From NCBI GenBank assembly GCA_964228455.1, contig CAXQZM010000043.1, positions 34,572 to 98,571 of the forward strand: a stretch of 64,000 bases of DNA, in the 5' to 3' direction. The translations under genes and the position numbers were made by a program. Numbering within the stretch: position 1 is the stretch's first letter; every line of letters begins with the position of its first letter. The DNA is from CAXQZM01 sp964228455 (lineage in GTDB: Bacteria; Pseudomonadota; Alphaproteobacteria; UBA7985). Positions 34,761-43,512 of this stretch are shown one piece after another. Below the pieces are notes generated by a model. That model saw only the letters and a list, made by a program, of their open reading frames with translations, was not told the DNA's origin and searched no databases.

Positions 34761-36109
34761 CGTTCCTCTTCTATGACAACGTTGCCTTTAAGGGAATTGG
34801 GACCTGCCTCATTAATGTGGACACTTGCAATTTCCCCAATCAGTCTTTTTGGAGCCTCTACAACAACAGACTGAAGATACGGCGACTTGCCAATTAATTG
34901 ACCGGGTTTGCGACCTGGCTTGTCAAATAGCACACTCATGGTTTTGCCCACTGAACCCTGGTTAAATGCGAGCGATTGCTCACTCAACAGCTGCTGTAAA
35001 GATTGTAGACGCGCATCCATAACTTCAGGGGGCACTGGTGTCCCTTTTTCTGCAGCTGGCGTTCCAGGGCGCGGTGAGTATTTGAATGAGTAAGCGGAGG
35101 CATAACCAACTTTGGTAACTAGTGCGAGAGTTTGTGCAAAATCTTCATCAGTTTCACCGGGAAACCCAACAATAAAATCACCCGATACCGCTAGGCCAGG
35201 ACGCGCCCTTTTAAGGCGATCTATTGTGGCCAAGTATGATTCTGCTGTGTGATGCCGGTTCATTGCTTTCAAGATTTTGTCAGAGCCAGCCTGCACAGGT
35301 AGGTGTAGGTATGGCATCACTTCTGGAACACTGGAAATAGCTTCAATTAGTTCGTCGTCCATGTCTCTTGGATGAGATGTCGTGAACCGAAGCCGTTCAA
35401 TCCCTGGAATAAGAGACAATTCGCTCAAAATTCGGCCAAGACCCCACTCAACATCATTTGGCCCCAAGCCGTGATACGCATTCACGTTCTGCCCTAGCAG
35501 TGTGATTTCACGAACACCCTGAGCAGCGAGCGATTTGCATTCATCCAATATTGAAGCAACTGGTCGGGACATCTCTGCGCCGCGCGTATACGGCACTACG
35601 CAAAACGTGCAGAACTTGTCACACCCTTCTTGAATTGTTACGAACGCGGCAGTTCCATTGGTTTGAGCCGACACAGGCAGGTCATCGAATTTTGACTCAC
35701 TAGGGTAGTCAATATCAATTGCGCGTTTGGCACCGTCATCTAATTCCTCCAACAAACGAGGGAGGCGATGGTAGGTTTGAGGTCCAACAACAAGCTCTAC
35801 GTGGGGAGCTCTTCGCATGATCTCCTTTCCCTCAGCTTGAGCAACACAGCCTGCAACACCCACGACCATCCGCTCGCCTTTTTTGGCCTTTGCGGCTTGC
35901 ATTCGCTTAATGAGCCCAAGCTCTGAGTATACCTTTTCCGCAGCTTTCTCTCGAATATGGCAAGTGTTTAAAAGAACTAAGTCGGCATCGTTCGGGGTGT
36001 CGACCAGCCCATATCCGAGGGGAGCCAGTGCATCGACCATACGCTCACTGTCGTAGACATTCATTTGACAGCCGTATGTTTTTATGTGGAGTTTTTTCTG
36101 CAAGGCCAT
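34757..36109 (-). CDS. miaB: tRNA-2-methylthio-N6-dimethylallyladenosine synthase
   Basis: A 450-residue radical-SAM methylthiotransferase. The N-terminal UPF0004 domain has three auxiliary-cluster Cys, in TYGCQMN, NTCHIREKA and AGCVAQ. The radical-SAM motif is CDKFCTFCVVPYTRG, and a C-terminal TRAM domain follows. It converts i6A37 to ms2i6A37 in tRNAs reading UNN codons. The ATG at 36109 (MALQKKL) is preferred over an in-frame start at 36166, which would lie inside plsC; the plsC stop is 8 bases upstream. Confidence 0.95.
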   Translation of the reverse strand: MALQKKLHIKTYGCQMNVYDSERMVDALAPLGYGLVDTPNDADLVLLNTCHIREKAAEKVYSELGLIKRMQAAKAKKGERMVVGVAGCVAQAEGKEIMRRAPHVELVVGPQTYHRLPRLLEELDDGAKRAIDIDYPSESKFDDLPVSAQTNGTAAFVTIQEGCDKFCTFCVVPYTRGAEMSRPVASILDECKSLAAQGVREITLLGQNVNAYHGLGPNDVEWGLGRILSELSLIPGIERLRFTTSHPRDMDDELIEAISSVPEVMPYLHLPVQAGSDKILKAMNRHHTAESYLATIDRLKRARPGLAVSGDFIVGFPGETDEDFAQTLALVTKVGYASAYSFKYSPRPGTPAAEKGTPVPPEVMDARLQSLQQLLSEQSLAFNQGSVGKTMSVLFDKPGRKPGQLIGKSPYLQSVVVEAPKRLIGEIASVHINEAGPNSLKGNVVIEEER

Positions 36110-36117
36110 GATTTTAG

Positions 36118-36990
36118 TTACGCGATTCTTGCGCGCGCCATACCCCTCTTCACTGCCTTTTCGCAATAGGCAGTTAGCGCTTTGCGGTTTCCATCAAAAT
36201 CGCTCAATGTTTTTGGCTCATGCCATTCAATTTGAATGGATAATTTGCCTAACCCCGCAGCTGAAAACATATGAGAAAAAAGATTGGCATCACCATACCA
36301 TCCATAAAATGCTCGAAGATTGCGGTGAATTGGCAGTCCATCAAGCTTGGCAAAGGTGACGGATGCAGGCTGGACTAAAAGAGGCTCGCCGTTAATTTTG
36401 TGCTTAGCAACCGCAAGAAGCGAAGAGCGAAACGGGAGGGTGTGGGTTGTAGAATAAGATGACCCCTCTGGAAACATTATCAAATTGTGTCCTTGATCAA
36501 AACGCTCTGTGAATTGGCGCTGTTGGCCCGAAATCGACTTCACTTGTCGATCTATATATAAAGTGTCCTGCAGTTTGGAAAGGAGGCCAAAAACTGGCCA
36601 TACCTTCACTTGGTCCATCGCGACAAAACTTGCCTCTAAACATGCACCCAAGGCAGCAATATCAAGATAAGAATTGTGATTGGTGACGAAGAGTGTTGGG
36701 CTTTTGCTGGAGGGTCTACCAACTTCTATCAAATTTACATCGAAGCACCAAAGTGTGCGTTTGTGATACCAACGGCAAAATTTTAGCCATCGGTTGCGAG
36801 CAGTAAGTTGTCGCAGCAAAACATGAATCGGCAAACAGACTAAAGTTAGAATTACGAAACAGGTAATGCGTCGCAAAGCCGTAGTTCTGGATACCAGGGA
36901 TTGCCCTCTCCCGTCCTCGAAAGCTGGAGGCTTCCGCTCTGCACCTGGGTCGCTCAGGTTTTCGAATTGGTTAATTTGCCCGTCGGTCAT
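36118..36990 (-). CDS. plsC: 1-acyl-sn-glycerol-3-phosphate acyltransferase family protein
   Basis: A 290-residue LPLAT protein with one N-terminal membrane segment (about residues 42-62). The catalytic HX4D motif is seen in VTNHNSYLDIAAL, and the glycerophosphate-binding motif is FPEGSSYSTTHTLPF. It probably acylates lysophosphatidic acid in the inner membrane; an OlsA-type lyso-ornithine-lipid role is possible, but no olsB is adjacent. It starts the minus-strand run that continues into miaB and is divergent from a LysR gene 104 bases away. Confidence 0.82.
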   Translation of the reverse strand: MTDGQINQFENLSDPGAERKPPAFEDGRGQSLVSRTTALRRITCFVILTLVCLPIHVLLRQLTARNRWLKFCRWYHKRTLWCFDVNLIEVGRPSSKSPTLFVTNHNSYLDIAALGACLEASFVAMDQVKVWPVFGLLSKLQDTLYIDRQVKSISGQQRQFTERFDQGHNLIMFPEGSSYSTTHTLPFRSSLLAVAKHKINGEPLLVQPASVTFAKLDGLPIHRNLRAFYGWYGDANLFSHMFSAAGLGKLSIQIEWHEPKTLSDFDGNRKALTAYCEKAVKRGMARARIA

Positions 36991-37094
36991 TACTGTCCAA
37001 TTTAAGCTGGCTCAAATAATAGGTCTAGGGGGCGGGTGTGCAAAAAGATTAGCATTAATTGACAAGTAGATGCTTTTTTTGCAGCGTTTTAGTG

Positions 37095-37988
37095 ATGAGA
37101 TATCTACTTCCTTTTGAGTATTTCCGGGCAGTGGCGCGAGCAGGTTCAGTGCGGGGAGCTGCTGAGAGCTTGGCGTTGACACCATCTGCTTTAAACCGCC
37201 GCATACAAGATTTTGAGGCGGAGCTTGGCATTAAGCTTTTTGACCGAAGTCATGAGGGCATGACCTTAAATGCCGCGGGGGAGCTGGTCATGGACTATGT
37301 GCATACGCAAAAGTTCGAAACGACCAAGCTTAGAGCTCAAATTAGTGACTTAAAAGGTTTAAAGAAAGGAAGTATTTCTATTGCTTGTACCCAAGCTCTT
37401 ACAACCTCAGCGTTACCAACGATTTTGAGTGGTTTCAGGGTGAATCATCCATTTGTAACTTTTGACATTCGAGCGCTGCGAGGACGCCAAGAAGAAACGT
37501 TGCTGGATGCCAAAGAAATAGAATTTGCTGTATGTTTGGGGCGTCAGAGGGAGTTCCATTACGAGTCCGTTTTTTCTGCGCCCGCTAGTATAGGAGTTGT
37601 TGTAACTGAGAGACACCGCTTATATGACCAGAAGCGTATCAAGGCAGCAGATTTAGAAGGCGAAGACCTGAGTCTGCCGCATCCAGACTTCAGGATGTAT
37701 GAGGTTTTGAAAAGGTGCTTTGATGCCCGACTTTTAACAATCACCCCTGCCGTGCAAACAGATGACTTCGGGCTCAGTCAATCGCTATCTACCCTGGATA
37801 ATACCTTGTCTTTCCGCCTTATTCACCCCCTTTCAAAGGCGGGTGATCGCTCGAACTATCGATTAATTCCTATGGATGAGAGAGACTTGCCTCCCGTCGA
37901 AATTCAAATCCTAAAGTTAAGATCAGTCCGTTTGACACCGCTCGCTGACCGTTTTCTACAAGAAATTATTAGTCATTTTAGTTTATGA
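37095..37988 (+). CDS. LysR family transcriptional regulator
   Basis: A 297-residue LysR protein: DNA-binding helix-turn-helix at the N-terminus (ARAGSVRGAAESLALTPSAL, then NRRIQDFEAELGIKLFDR) and a substrate-binding effector domain. The ATG at 37095 (MRYLLPFEYF) gives the normal N-terminus; the in-frame TTG at 37059 adds 12 unlikely residues. It lies 132 bases before the ABC importer operon in the same direction, so it may regulate that operon. The inverted repeat at 38080-38098 is a candidate site. Confidence 0.88.
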   Translation: MRYLLPFEYFRAVARAGSVRGAAESLALTPSALNRRIQDFEAELGIKLFDRSHEGMTLNAAGELVMDYVHTQKFETTKLRAQISDLKGLKKGSISIACTQALTTSALPTILSGFRVNHPFVTFDIRALRGRQEETLLDAKEIEFAVCLGRQREFHYESVFSAPASIGVVVTERHRLYDQKRIKAADLEGEDLSLPHPDFRMYEVLKRCFDARLLTITPAVQTDDFGLSQSLSTLDNTLSFRLIHPLSKAGDRSNYRLIPMDERDLPPVEIQILKLRSVRLTPLADRFLQEIISHFSL

Positions 37989-38079
37989 TGAAGCAAGTTG
38001 ATAGGTATGTTTCGGCACAACAAAAAATATTAGTGCAAGATAGGTTGCCAATTAAAGAATCTAAGTTAAGCCTGCCCCA

Positions 38080-38098
38080 TCACTTCCTAATGAAGTGA
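38080..38098. promoter_or_regulatory. Inverted repeat upstream of the ABC binding-protein gene
   Basis: A perfect 7-bp inverted repeat, TCACTTC/GAAGTGA, with a 5-base spacer (CTAAT), ends 22 bases before the binding-protein ATG at 38121. It could be an operator for the upstream LysR regulator (dyad symmetry fits) or a 5' hairpin in the mRNA. No T-run follows, so it is not a terminator. Confidence 0.4.
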
Positions 38099-38120
38099 CT
38101 GAAATAGAGAGGGAGATCTT

Positions 38121-39665
38121 ATGATTAAACAGATCCTTATGGCTGCCACTGCTGCAGCGATTTTCACCAGCGCGGCTTCGGCAGAAACTGTGCGTTGGGC
38201 AAGAGCAGGCGACTCGCTCACGATGGACCCACACGCACAAAATGAAGGTCCGACGCATGCGCTAGCGCACCAAATTTATGACGGGCTTCTTCAGCGAGAT
38301 ATGTCGGGTGCGATTATCCCATCCTTGGCTACAGATTGGGCGGCATTAGCGGACAACCCTAATGTTTGGCGTTTCAATTTGCGCCAGGGCGTAACTTTCC
38401 ATGATGGAGCCGCATTTGATTCGGAGGATGTTGTTTTCTCAATTAACAGAGCAATGGCTGACGGGTCTGACATGAAGGAGCTATTAAGTTCAGTGAAGGA
38501 TGTTCGCGCAGTTGATGCCCATACGGTTGATATTGAGACACATGGAGCCAACCCGCTTTTGATAAATAACCTGACCAACATGTTTATGATGGATAAGGGA
38601 TGGGCGATGGCTAACGATGTTGAAACACCTCATAACTTCCAAGCCGGTGAAACTAACTACGCCACAATGAACACTAACGGAACTGGCGCATTTATGATGC
38701 AAAGCCGTGCTGTTGATGAGCGCACAGTATTGGTTGCTAACCCAGACTATTGGGGTGCGGACTTGTATCCTAATGAAGTGACAGAAATCATCTACACACC
38801 AATCCAGTCAGCAGCGACAAGAATTGCTGCTTTGCTATCTGGCGAAGTTGATATCATTCAAGATGTTCCGCCTCAAGATTTAGATCGTGTTGCTAATACA
38901 TCTGGTTTAAAGCTTGCTACAGCAGCTCAAAACCGGGTGATTTTCTTCGGTCTTAATCATGCTGACGGACCAACAAGCGACCTTCGTGTTCGTCAAGCCA
39001 TGAACATGGCGATTAATCGTGATGCGATCAAACAAGTTGTTATGCGTGGCCAGTCCGATCCAACCGGCGTAATCATGCCTCCATTCGTTAATGGTTGGAC
39101 TGAAGCGTTGAATACGGTTCCGGCAAATGACTTGGACGCTGCGAAAGCGCTAATGGCTGATGCTGGATATGGCAACGGTTTTGCCACTACACTGAATTGC
39201 CCTAATGATCGCTACATTAATGATGAAGCTATCTGTCAGGCTGTTGTAGGAATGATGGCCCAAATTGGTATTGATGTGACGCTAGACGCTAAGCCAAAAG
39301 CGCAGCACTTTCCTTACATTCAATCCGGCGATTCTGACTTCTGGATGCTAGGTTGGGGCGTGCCAACATTTGACTCACATTATATCTTTAATTTCTTGAT
39401 TCACAGTCAAACGGATGATCGCGGATCATGGAACCCGACTGGGTATTCTAACGCAGATGTTGATGCCATGATTGTGAGCTTGGAGTCAGAGACAGATCTA
39501 GCTGTCCGTGATGCAACTATCGCCAAAATTTGGGCGGCAGTTCAAGAAGCGCAGATCCATTTGCCTGTTCACAACCAAGTGTTGAACTGGGGCATGAAGG
39601 ACAACATCGTATTTGATGTGCAGCCTGAAGATCAGCCTCACTTCCAATTCCTAAGCTTCCAATAA
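38121..39665 (+). CDS. ABC transporter substrate-binding protein (SBP_bac_5, peptide/opine type)
   Basis: A 514-residue periplasmic binding protein with a signal peptide (cleavage after about residue 21, TSAASA). VRWARAGDSLTMDPHAQNEG and the stretch GTGAFMMQSRAVDERTVLVA followed by NPDYWG are typical family-5 (DppA/OppA-like) motifs. The family binds peptides, opines, nickel complexes and various plant or algal compounds. GAGGGAGA precedes the ATG. A strong terminator after the stop should make this protein more abundant than its permeases. Downstream sulfatase and aromatic-ring genes suggest, but do not prove, an aromatic or sulfated ligand. Confidence 0.88.
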   Translation: MIKQILMAATAAAIFTSAASAETVRWARAGDSLTMDPHAQNEGPTHALAHQIYDGLLQRDMSGAIIPSLATDWAALADNPNVWRFNLRQGVTFHDGAAFDSEDVVFSINRAMADGSDMKELLSSVKDVRAVDAHTVDIETHGANPLLINNLTNMFMMDKGWAMANDVETPHNFQAGETNYATMNTNGTGAFMMQSRAVDERTVLVANPDYWGADLYPNEVTEIIYTPIQSAATRIAALLSGEVDIIQDVPPQDLDRVANTSGLKLATAAQNRVIFFGLNHADGPTSDLRVRQAMNMAINRDAIKQVVMRGQSDPTGVIMPPFVNGWTEALNTVPANDLDAAKALMADAGYGNGFATTLNCPNDRYINDEAICQAVVGMMAQIGIDVTLDAKPKAQHFPYIQSGDSDFWMLGWGVPTFDSHYIFNFLIHSQTDDRGSWNPTGYSNADVDAMIVSLESETDLAVRDATIAKIWAAVQEAQIHLPVHNQVLNWGMKDNIVFDVQPEDQPHFQFLSFQ

Positions 39666-39677
39666 GCTTTAACTGTG

Positions 39678-39708
39678 AGCTGGCCTTTTATTAGGCCAGC
39701 TTTTTTTT
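39678..39708 (+). terminator. Rho-independent (partial) terminator between binding protein and permease
   Basis: An 8-bp perfect stem AGCTGGCC/GGCCAGCT with an 8-base loop runs into eight T. It lies 13 bases after the binding-protein stop and 12 before the permease GTG, inside the operon, so it probably reduces downstream transcription rather than ending it. Confidence 0.88.
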
Positions 39709-39720
39709 CGAGAAAACTTT

Positions 39721-40704
39721 GTGGCTCTGATAATTCTTCGGCGTGTTGGGCAGGCAATTTTGGTTTTGCTGCTAGTTGCGTTGATTTCTTTTCTTATTTT
39801 TAGGTTTGTAGGTGACCCAGTAAACAGTCTTTTAGGGCAAGAGGCTACGGTTGCACAAAGAGCAGAGTTGCAGGAGCTTTTGGGCCTAAATGACCCAATT
39901 TATAAACAATATTTCGATTTCGTTTGGCGCGCGCTAAAGTTTGATTTCGGAACGTCATACCGGGGCGCGCAGCCGGTCGCGGATTTAATTGCGTCCCGCC
40001 TTCCCGCTACGCTCGAATTGGCGCTAGTCTCCGCAATTTTTGCCATGGTTTTTGGTGTAATAACTGGGATCTACACAGCAATTAGGCGAGGCGGTTGGTT
40101 TGCCAATATTATTTTATCTGGGTCTTTAATTGGTGTGTCACTGCCAACGTTTTTAATTGGCGTGTTGCTGATTTGGGTGTTTGCAGTCGAGTTGTCTTGG
40201 CTGCCATCTTTTGGCAGAGGAGAAGTGGTTGATTTGGGATGGTGGAGCACAGGCTTTTTGACAGTTTCGGGACTTAAGTCTCTCGTCTTGCCAGCGATTA
40301 CCTTAGGGCTCTATCAATTGACTCTTATAATGCGGCTTACGCGATCCGAAATGCTTGAAGTTATGCGCCAGGACTACATTCGGTTTGCTCGAGCGCGCGG
40401 CTTGAGCCAGCGGCAAGTTCATTTCAGGCATGCAATGCCGAATACTCTAGTGCCAGTGGTGACAATTGCTGGGCTCCAAATTGGTTCCATTGTAGCTTTT
40501 GCAATCATAACCGAGACTGTATTTCAATGGCCCGGTGTTGGCTTGCTTTTCATAAATTCAGTTAACTTTGTCGATATTCCTGTAATGAGCGCATACTTGT
40601 TGCTTGTAGGAACACTTTTTGTATTCATAAATCTTATCGTCGATTTGTTGTATCTAGCTATTGATCCTAGATTGCGTGATGCCGGAAATGGAGAAAACCA
40701 GTAA
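39721..40704 (+). CDS. ABC transporter permease (DppB-type)
   Basis: A 327-residue inner-membrane permease of the peptide/opine/nickel class. ALIILRRVGQAILVLLLVAL is the first membrane segment. The TM-2 domain carries the EAA-type loop YIRFARARGLSQRQVHFRHA, which contacts the ATPases. The start is GTG at 39721. It pairs with the DppC-type permease, whose ATG overlaps its stop as TAATG (40702-40706). It belongs to the five-gene importer 38121-43391. Confidence 0.9.
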   Translation: MALIILRRVGQAILVLLLVALISFLIFRFVGDPVNSLLGQEATVAQRAELQELLGLNDPIYKQYFDFVWRALKFDFGTSYRGAQPVADLIASRLPATLELALVSAIFAMVFGVITGIYTAIRRGGWFANIILSGSLIGVSLPTFLIGVLLIWVFAVELSWLPSFGRGEVVDLGWWSTGFLTVSGLKSLVLPAITLGLYQLTLIMRLTRSEMLEVMRQDYIRFARARGLSQRQVHFRHAMPNTLVPVVTIAGLQIGSIVAFAIITETVFQWPGVGLLFINSVNFVDIPVMSAYLLLVGTLFVFINLIVDLLYLAIDPRLRDAGNGENQ

Positions 40705-41609
40705 TGCGTAGGTTTCTTGATTCTGATTTCATGTATGCTTTTCGAAGGTCGCCAGTGGCTATCGTTTCCTTCGTATTAGTAATGGTTCTGATATTATCTG
40801 CCATCTTTGCACCTTGGATTGCGCCAACCAACCCCTTTGATGCAGGAAGCCTAAACTTAATGAATGGTTTTACCGCGCCACTGACACCCAATATGTTCAC
40901 TGGCGAGAGCTTTTTCCTCGGAACAGATGATCAGGGCCGGGACCTTTTTTCTGCTATTCTATACGGTCTTCGCATATCGTTGTTCGTTGGAGCGATGGCT
41001 GTCTTGTTTGCAATGACTTTAGGGGTCATCTTGGGGCTGATCGCGGGATATGGCGGCGGATGGCTTGATAATTTTATTATGCGCTTGGCGGATATTCAAA
41101 TGACATTCCCATCCATCCTTATTGCAATGTTAATTTTTGGCGTGGCTAGAGGAATTTTGCCGCCAGAATTGAGAGATGAGATGGCAATTACGGTCCTGAT
41201 TCTCTCTATAGGGCTCTCTGAATGGGTGCCGTTTGCTCGAACTGTTCGTGGCTCAACTCTGGTTGAGAAAGAAAAAGAATATGTTGCCGCCGCTCGCTTG
41301 ATTGGCCTCAGCCGTTGGCAAATTATGCTGCGGCATATTTTACCCAACGTGCTGAGCCCGGTTCTTGTTATTGCAACAATTACACTCGCCTTGGCAATAA
41401 TTGCAGAAGCGACCTTGTCTTTTTTAGGAGTTGGCGCTCCCCGCACGGAGCCAAGTTTAGGGACGTTGATAAGAGTGGGCCAGGACTTTTTATTTTCTGG
41501 GGAGTGGTGGATATTATTGTTTCCAGCTCTGACTCTATTAGCACTAGCGCTATCTGTGAATTTGCTAGGTGACTGGCTGCGCGATACTTTAAATCCGCGG
41601 CTGAAGTAG
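40704..41609 (+). CDS. ABC transporter permease (DppC-type)
   Basis: A 301-residue permease. The N-terminal OppC_N segment (RRSPVAIVSFVLVMVLILSA) is followed by FFLGTDDQGRDLFSAILYG, the diagnostic DppC/OppC stretch. The EAA loop is seen as YVAAARLIGLSRWQIMLRHI. It forms the second half of the membrane channel with the upstream DppB-type protein. The first ATPase gene starts 13 bases downstream. Confidence 0.9.
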   Translation: MRRFLDSDFMYAFRRSPVAIVSFVLVMVLILSAIFAPWIAPTNPFDAGSLNLMNGFTAPLTPNMFTGESFFLGTDDQGRDLFSAILYGLRISLFVGAMAVLFAMTLGVILGLIAGYGGGWLDNFIMRLADIQMTFPSILIAMLIFGVARGILPPELRDEMAITVLILSIGLSEWVPFARTVRGSTLVEKEKEYVAAARLIGLSRWQIMLRHILPNVLSPVLVIATITLALAIIAEATLSFLGVGAPRTEPSLGTLIRVGQDFLFSGEWWILLFPALTLLALALSVNLLGDWLRDTLNPRLK

Positions 41610-41622
41610 AGAGTGAATAGTT

Positions 41623-42579
41623 ATGAGTGCACCTCTTCTCTCAATTAAAGATTTAAGTGTCACCTTCGAGTCTCGGTACGGAGTTTTGCGCGCAGTTGAT
41701 AGGCTATCCTTGACAATGAAGCCTGGTGAAATTCTTGGTTTAGTTGGCGAGTCCGGGGCAGGAAAGTCTATGACAGGCTCCGCAATTATGGGTTTGATTG
41801 ATCCACCAGGCCAGATATCAGGAGGTGAGATTTGGCTTGAGGGCGAAAGAGTTGATACTCAGCCAGAAATTTTTCGTGGGCCAAAGATTTCTATGATCTT
41901 CCAAGACCCGCTGACCAGTCTTAATCCGCTGAGAACGATAGGCGACCAGATTATTGAGACAATTCGCCGTCATGCTAAGGTTACTAATGGTCAGGCGACG
42001 GACCGTGCTAAGCAGGTTTTGACAGATGTTGGAATTGATCCAGCTCGGTTGAATGACTACCCTCACGTATTCTCAGGAGGAATGCGCCAGCGCGTAGTAA
42101 TAGCACTGGCCTTGGTTACAGAGCCCCGTCTAATAATTGCTGATGAGCCAACTACTGCTTTAGACGTATCAGTACAGGCACAAATTCTAGACTTATTGCA
42201 GGCATTGTGCCGAGATCGTGGAGCATCGGTCCTACTTATCACACATGACATGGGTGTAATTGCAGAGACAACTGACAGGGTTGCGGTTCTTTATGCTGGA
42301 AGACTCATTGAGGTTGGAGATACTCGGGCAGTGCTTACAGATCCGCAACATCCATACACACGTGGGCTCGTAGCATCAACTCCGAGTGTTGATCCGAGCT
42401 TGAACGACGAACAGCTTTATCAAATTCCTGGTGCAATGCCTAAGCTTGACGCGTTGCCATCAGGTTGTGCCTTTCATCCACGCTGTGATTCGGCAACCTC
42501 TCAATGTGCTATGGAGCAACCACAATTTTTTGGCGAACGAGCAGCTTGCTGGTTGTTAGATAAGAAGGAGCAATCATGA
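41623..42579 (+). CDS. ABC transporter ATP-binding protein (DppD-type)
   Basis: A 318-residue ATPase. Walker A is GESGAGKSM (residues about 43-51), the signature is FSGGMRQRVVIALAL, Walker B is LIIADEPTTALD and the H-loop is LLITHDMG. The C-terminal oligopeptide/dipeptide domain includes CAFHPRC, with conserved Cys that often binds a 4Fe-4S cluster in this family. It energises the peptide-type importer with the DppF-type ATPase, whose start overlaps its stop as ATGA. Confidence 0.92.
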   Translation: MSAPLLSIKDLSVTFESRYGVLRAVDRLSLTMKPGEILGLVGESGAGKSMTGSAIMGLIDPPGQISGGEIWLEGERVDTQPEIFRGPKISMIFQDPLTSLNPLRTIGDQIIETIRRHAKVTNGQATDRAKQVLTDVGIDPARLNDYPHVFSGGMRQRVVIALALVTEPRLIIADEPTTALDVSVQAQILDLLQALCRDRGASVLLITHDMGVIAETTDRVAVLYAGRLIEVGDTRAVLTDPQHPYTRGLVASTPSVDPSLNDEQLYQIPGAMPKLDALPSGCAFHPRCDSATSQCAMEQPQFFGERAACWLLDKKEQS

Positions 42580-43391
42580 GCTTCGTTCGGGTAGAGAGCG
42601 TTAGCCGGGAGTTTAGTCTCTCGCCAACCTGGCTAAGTCGAGTATTGCCATTTGTGGAGAGTAAAACTCTTACCGCGGTTGATCAGGTAAGTTTTGAAAT
42701 TGAAAAAGGTACGACTTACGCGCTGGTGGGAGAGAGTGGTTCAGGTAAATCCACGCTCGCGAATATGGTAGTTGGCCTCCTAAGGCCCAGTACTGGAAAC
42801 ATTTACCTGGATGGGCAAGATCTGACAGACCCCGCTTTATCGCTCTCCGAGAAACGCGCGCTTCGCAGGCGAATTCAAATGGTGTTTCAGTCTCCTTACG
42901 CAAGCCTAAATCCTCGTTGGCGTGTGGGGGCTATTCTAGCAGAGCCCTTGCACGCGTTTAGTCTATGTCCTGGCCGCGCGGCTAAAGAATCCCGCGTGGC
43001 GGAGCTCTTGGAGCAGGTTGGCATGGCAGCAAGTGACGCTCGAAAATATCCGCATGAGTTCTCAGGGGGGCAGCGACAGCGTATCTCAATTGCTCGAGCG
43101 TTGGCCTCGGAGCCAGAAATAATTATCTGTGATGAGCCTACTTCTGCTCTTGATGTATCAGTGCAGGCTCAGGTGCTTAATTTGCTGAAGCAGCTGCAAC
43201 GTGATCAAGGTTTAACATACCTATTTATTTCGCATGACTTGGCCGTGGTCTCTACCATTTCAAATCGGATTGGTGTTCTTAAGCACGGTCAGCTTGTAGA
43301 ACAGCAGGCAGCTGCAGACTTGTTTAGTTCACCGAAGACGGATTATGCAAAGATGCTATTAAAAGCCGCGCCCAAAGTCAGTTTTAGTTAA
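42576..43391 (+). CDS. ABC transporter ATP-binding protein (DppF-type)
   Basis: A 271-residue ATPase with Walker A GESGSGKST, signature FSGGQRQRISIARAL, Walker B IIICDEPTSALDVS and H-loop FISHDLAVV. It is shorter than usual DppF proteins (about 320) because it lacks the C-terminal oligopeptide/dipeptide domain. It closes the importer operon. The sulfatase gene follows after a 121-base gap containing short inverted repeats, so it may be separately controlled. Confidence 0.92.
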   Translation: MSFVRVESVSREFSLSPTWLSRVLPFVESKTLTAVDQVSFEIEKGTTYALVGESGSGKSTLANMVVGLLRPSTGNIYLDGQDLTDPALSLSEKRALRRRIQMVFQSPYASLNPRWRVGAILAEPLHAFSLCPGRAAKESRVAELLEQVGMAASDARKYPHEFSGGQRQRISIARALASEPEIIICDEPTSALDVSVQAQVLNLLKQLQRDQGLTYLFISHDLAVVSTISNRIGVLKHGQLVEQQAAADLFSSPKTDYAKMLLKAAPKVSFS

Positions 43392-43484
43392 ATCATATTT
43401 CTCACTGCGTAGGTAATAAGAATGTTAGTGACCAAGTGAGCAATTTTGAGGCGGATAAATTCATTAATCCGTATTAGTTTGTGT

Positions 43485-43498
43485 GAGGCTCAAGCCTC
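43485..43498. promoter_or_regulatory. Short palindrome before the sulfatase gene
   Basis: GAGGCT and AGCCTC form a perfect 6-bp inverted repeat with a 2-base spacer, 14 bases before the sulfatase ATG at 43513. It may be an operator or a hairpin that affects translation; nothing more specific can be said. Confidence 0.25.
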
Positions 43499-43512
43499 GG
43501 TATGGGGTCAAT

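Noticed and set aside
36118..36990. OlsA (ornithine-lipid acyltransferase) for the plsC-like gene
   Set aside because: No olsB-type GNAT gene is adjacent; sequence alone does not separate OlsA from PlsC.
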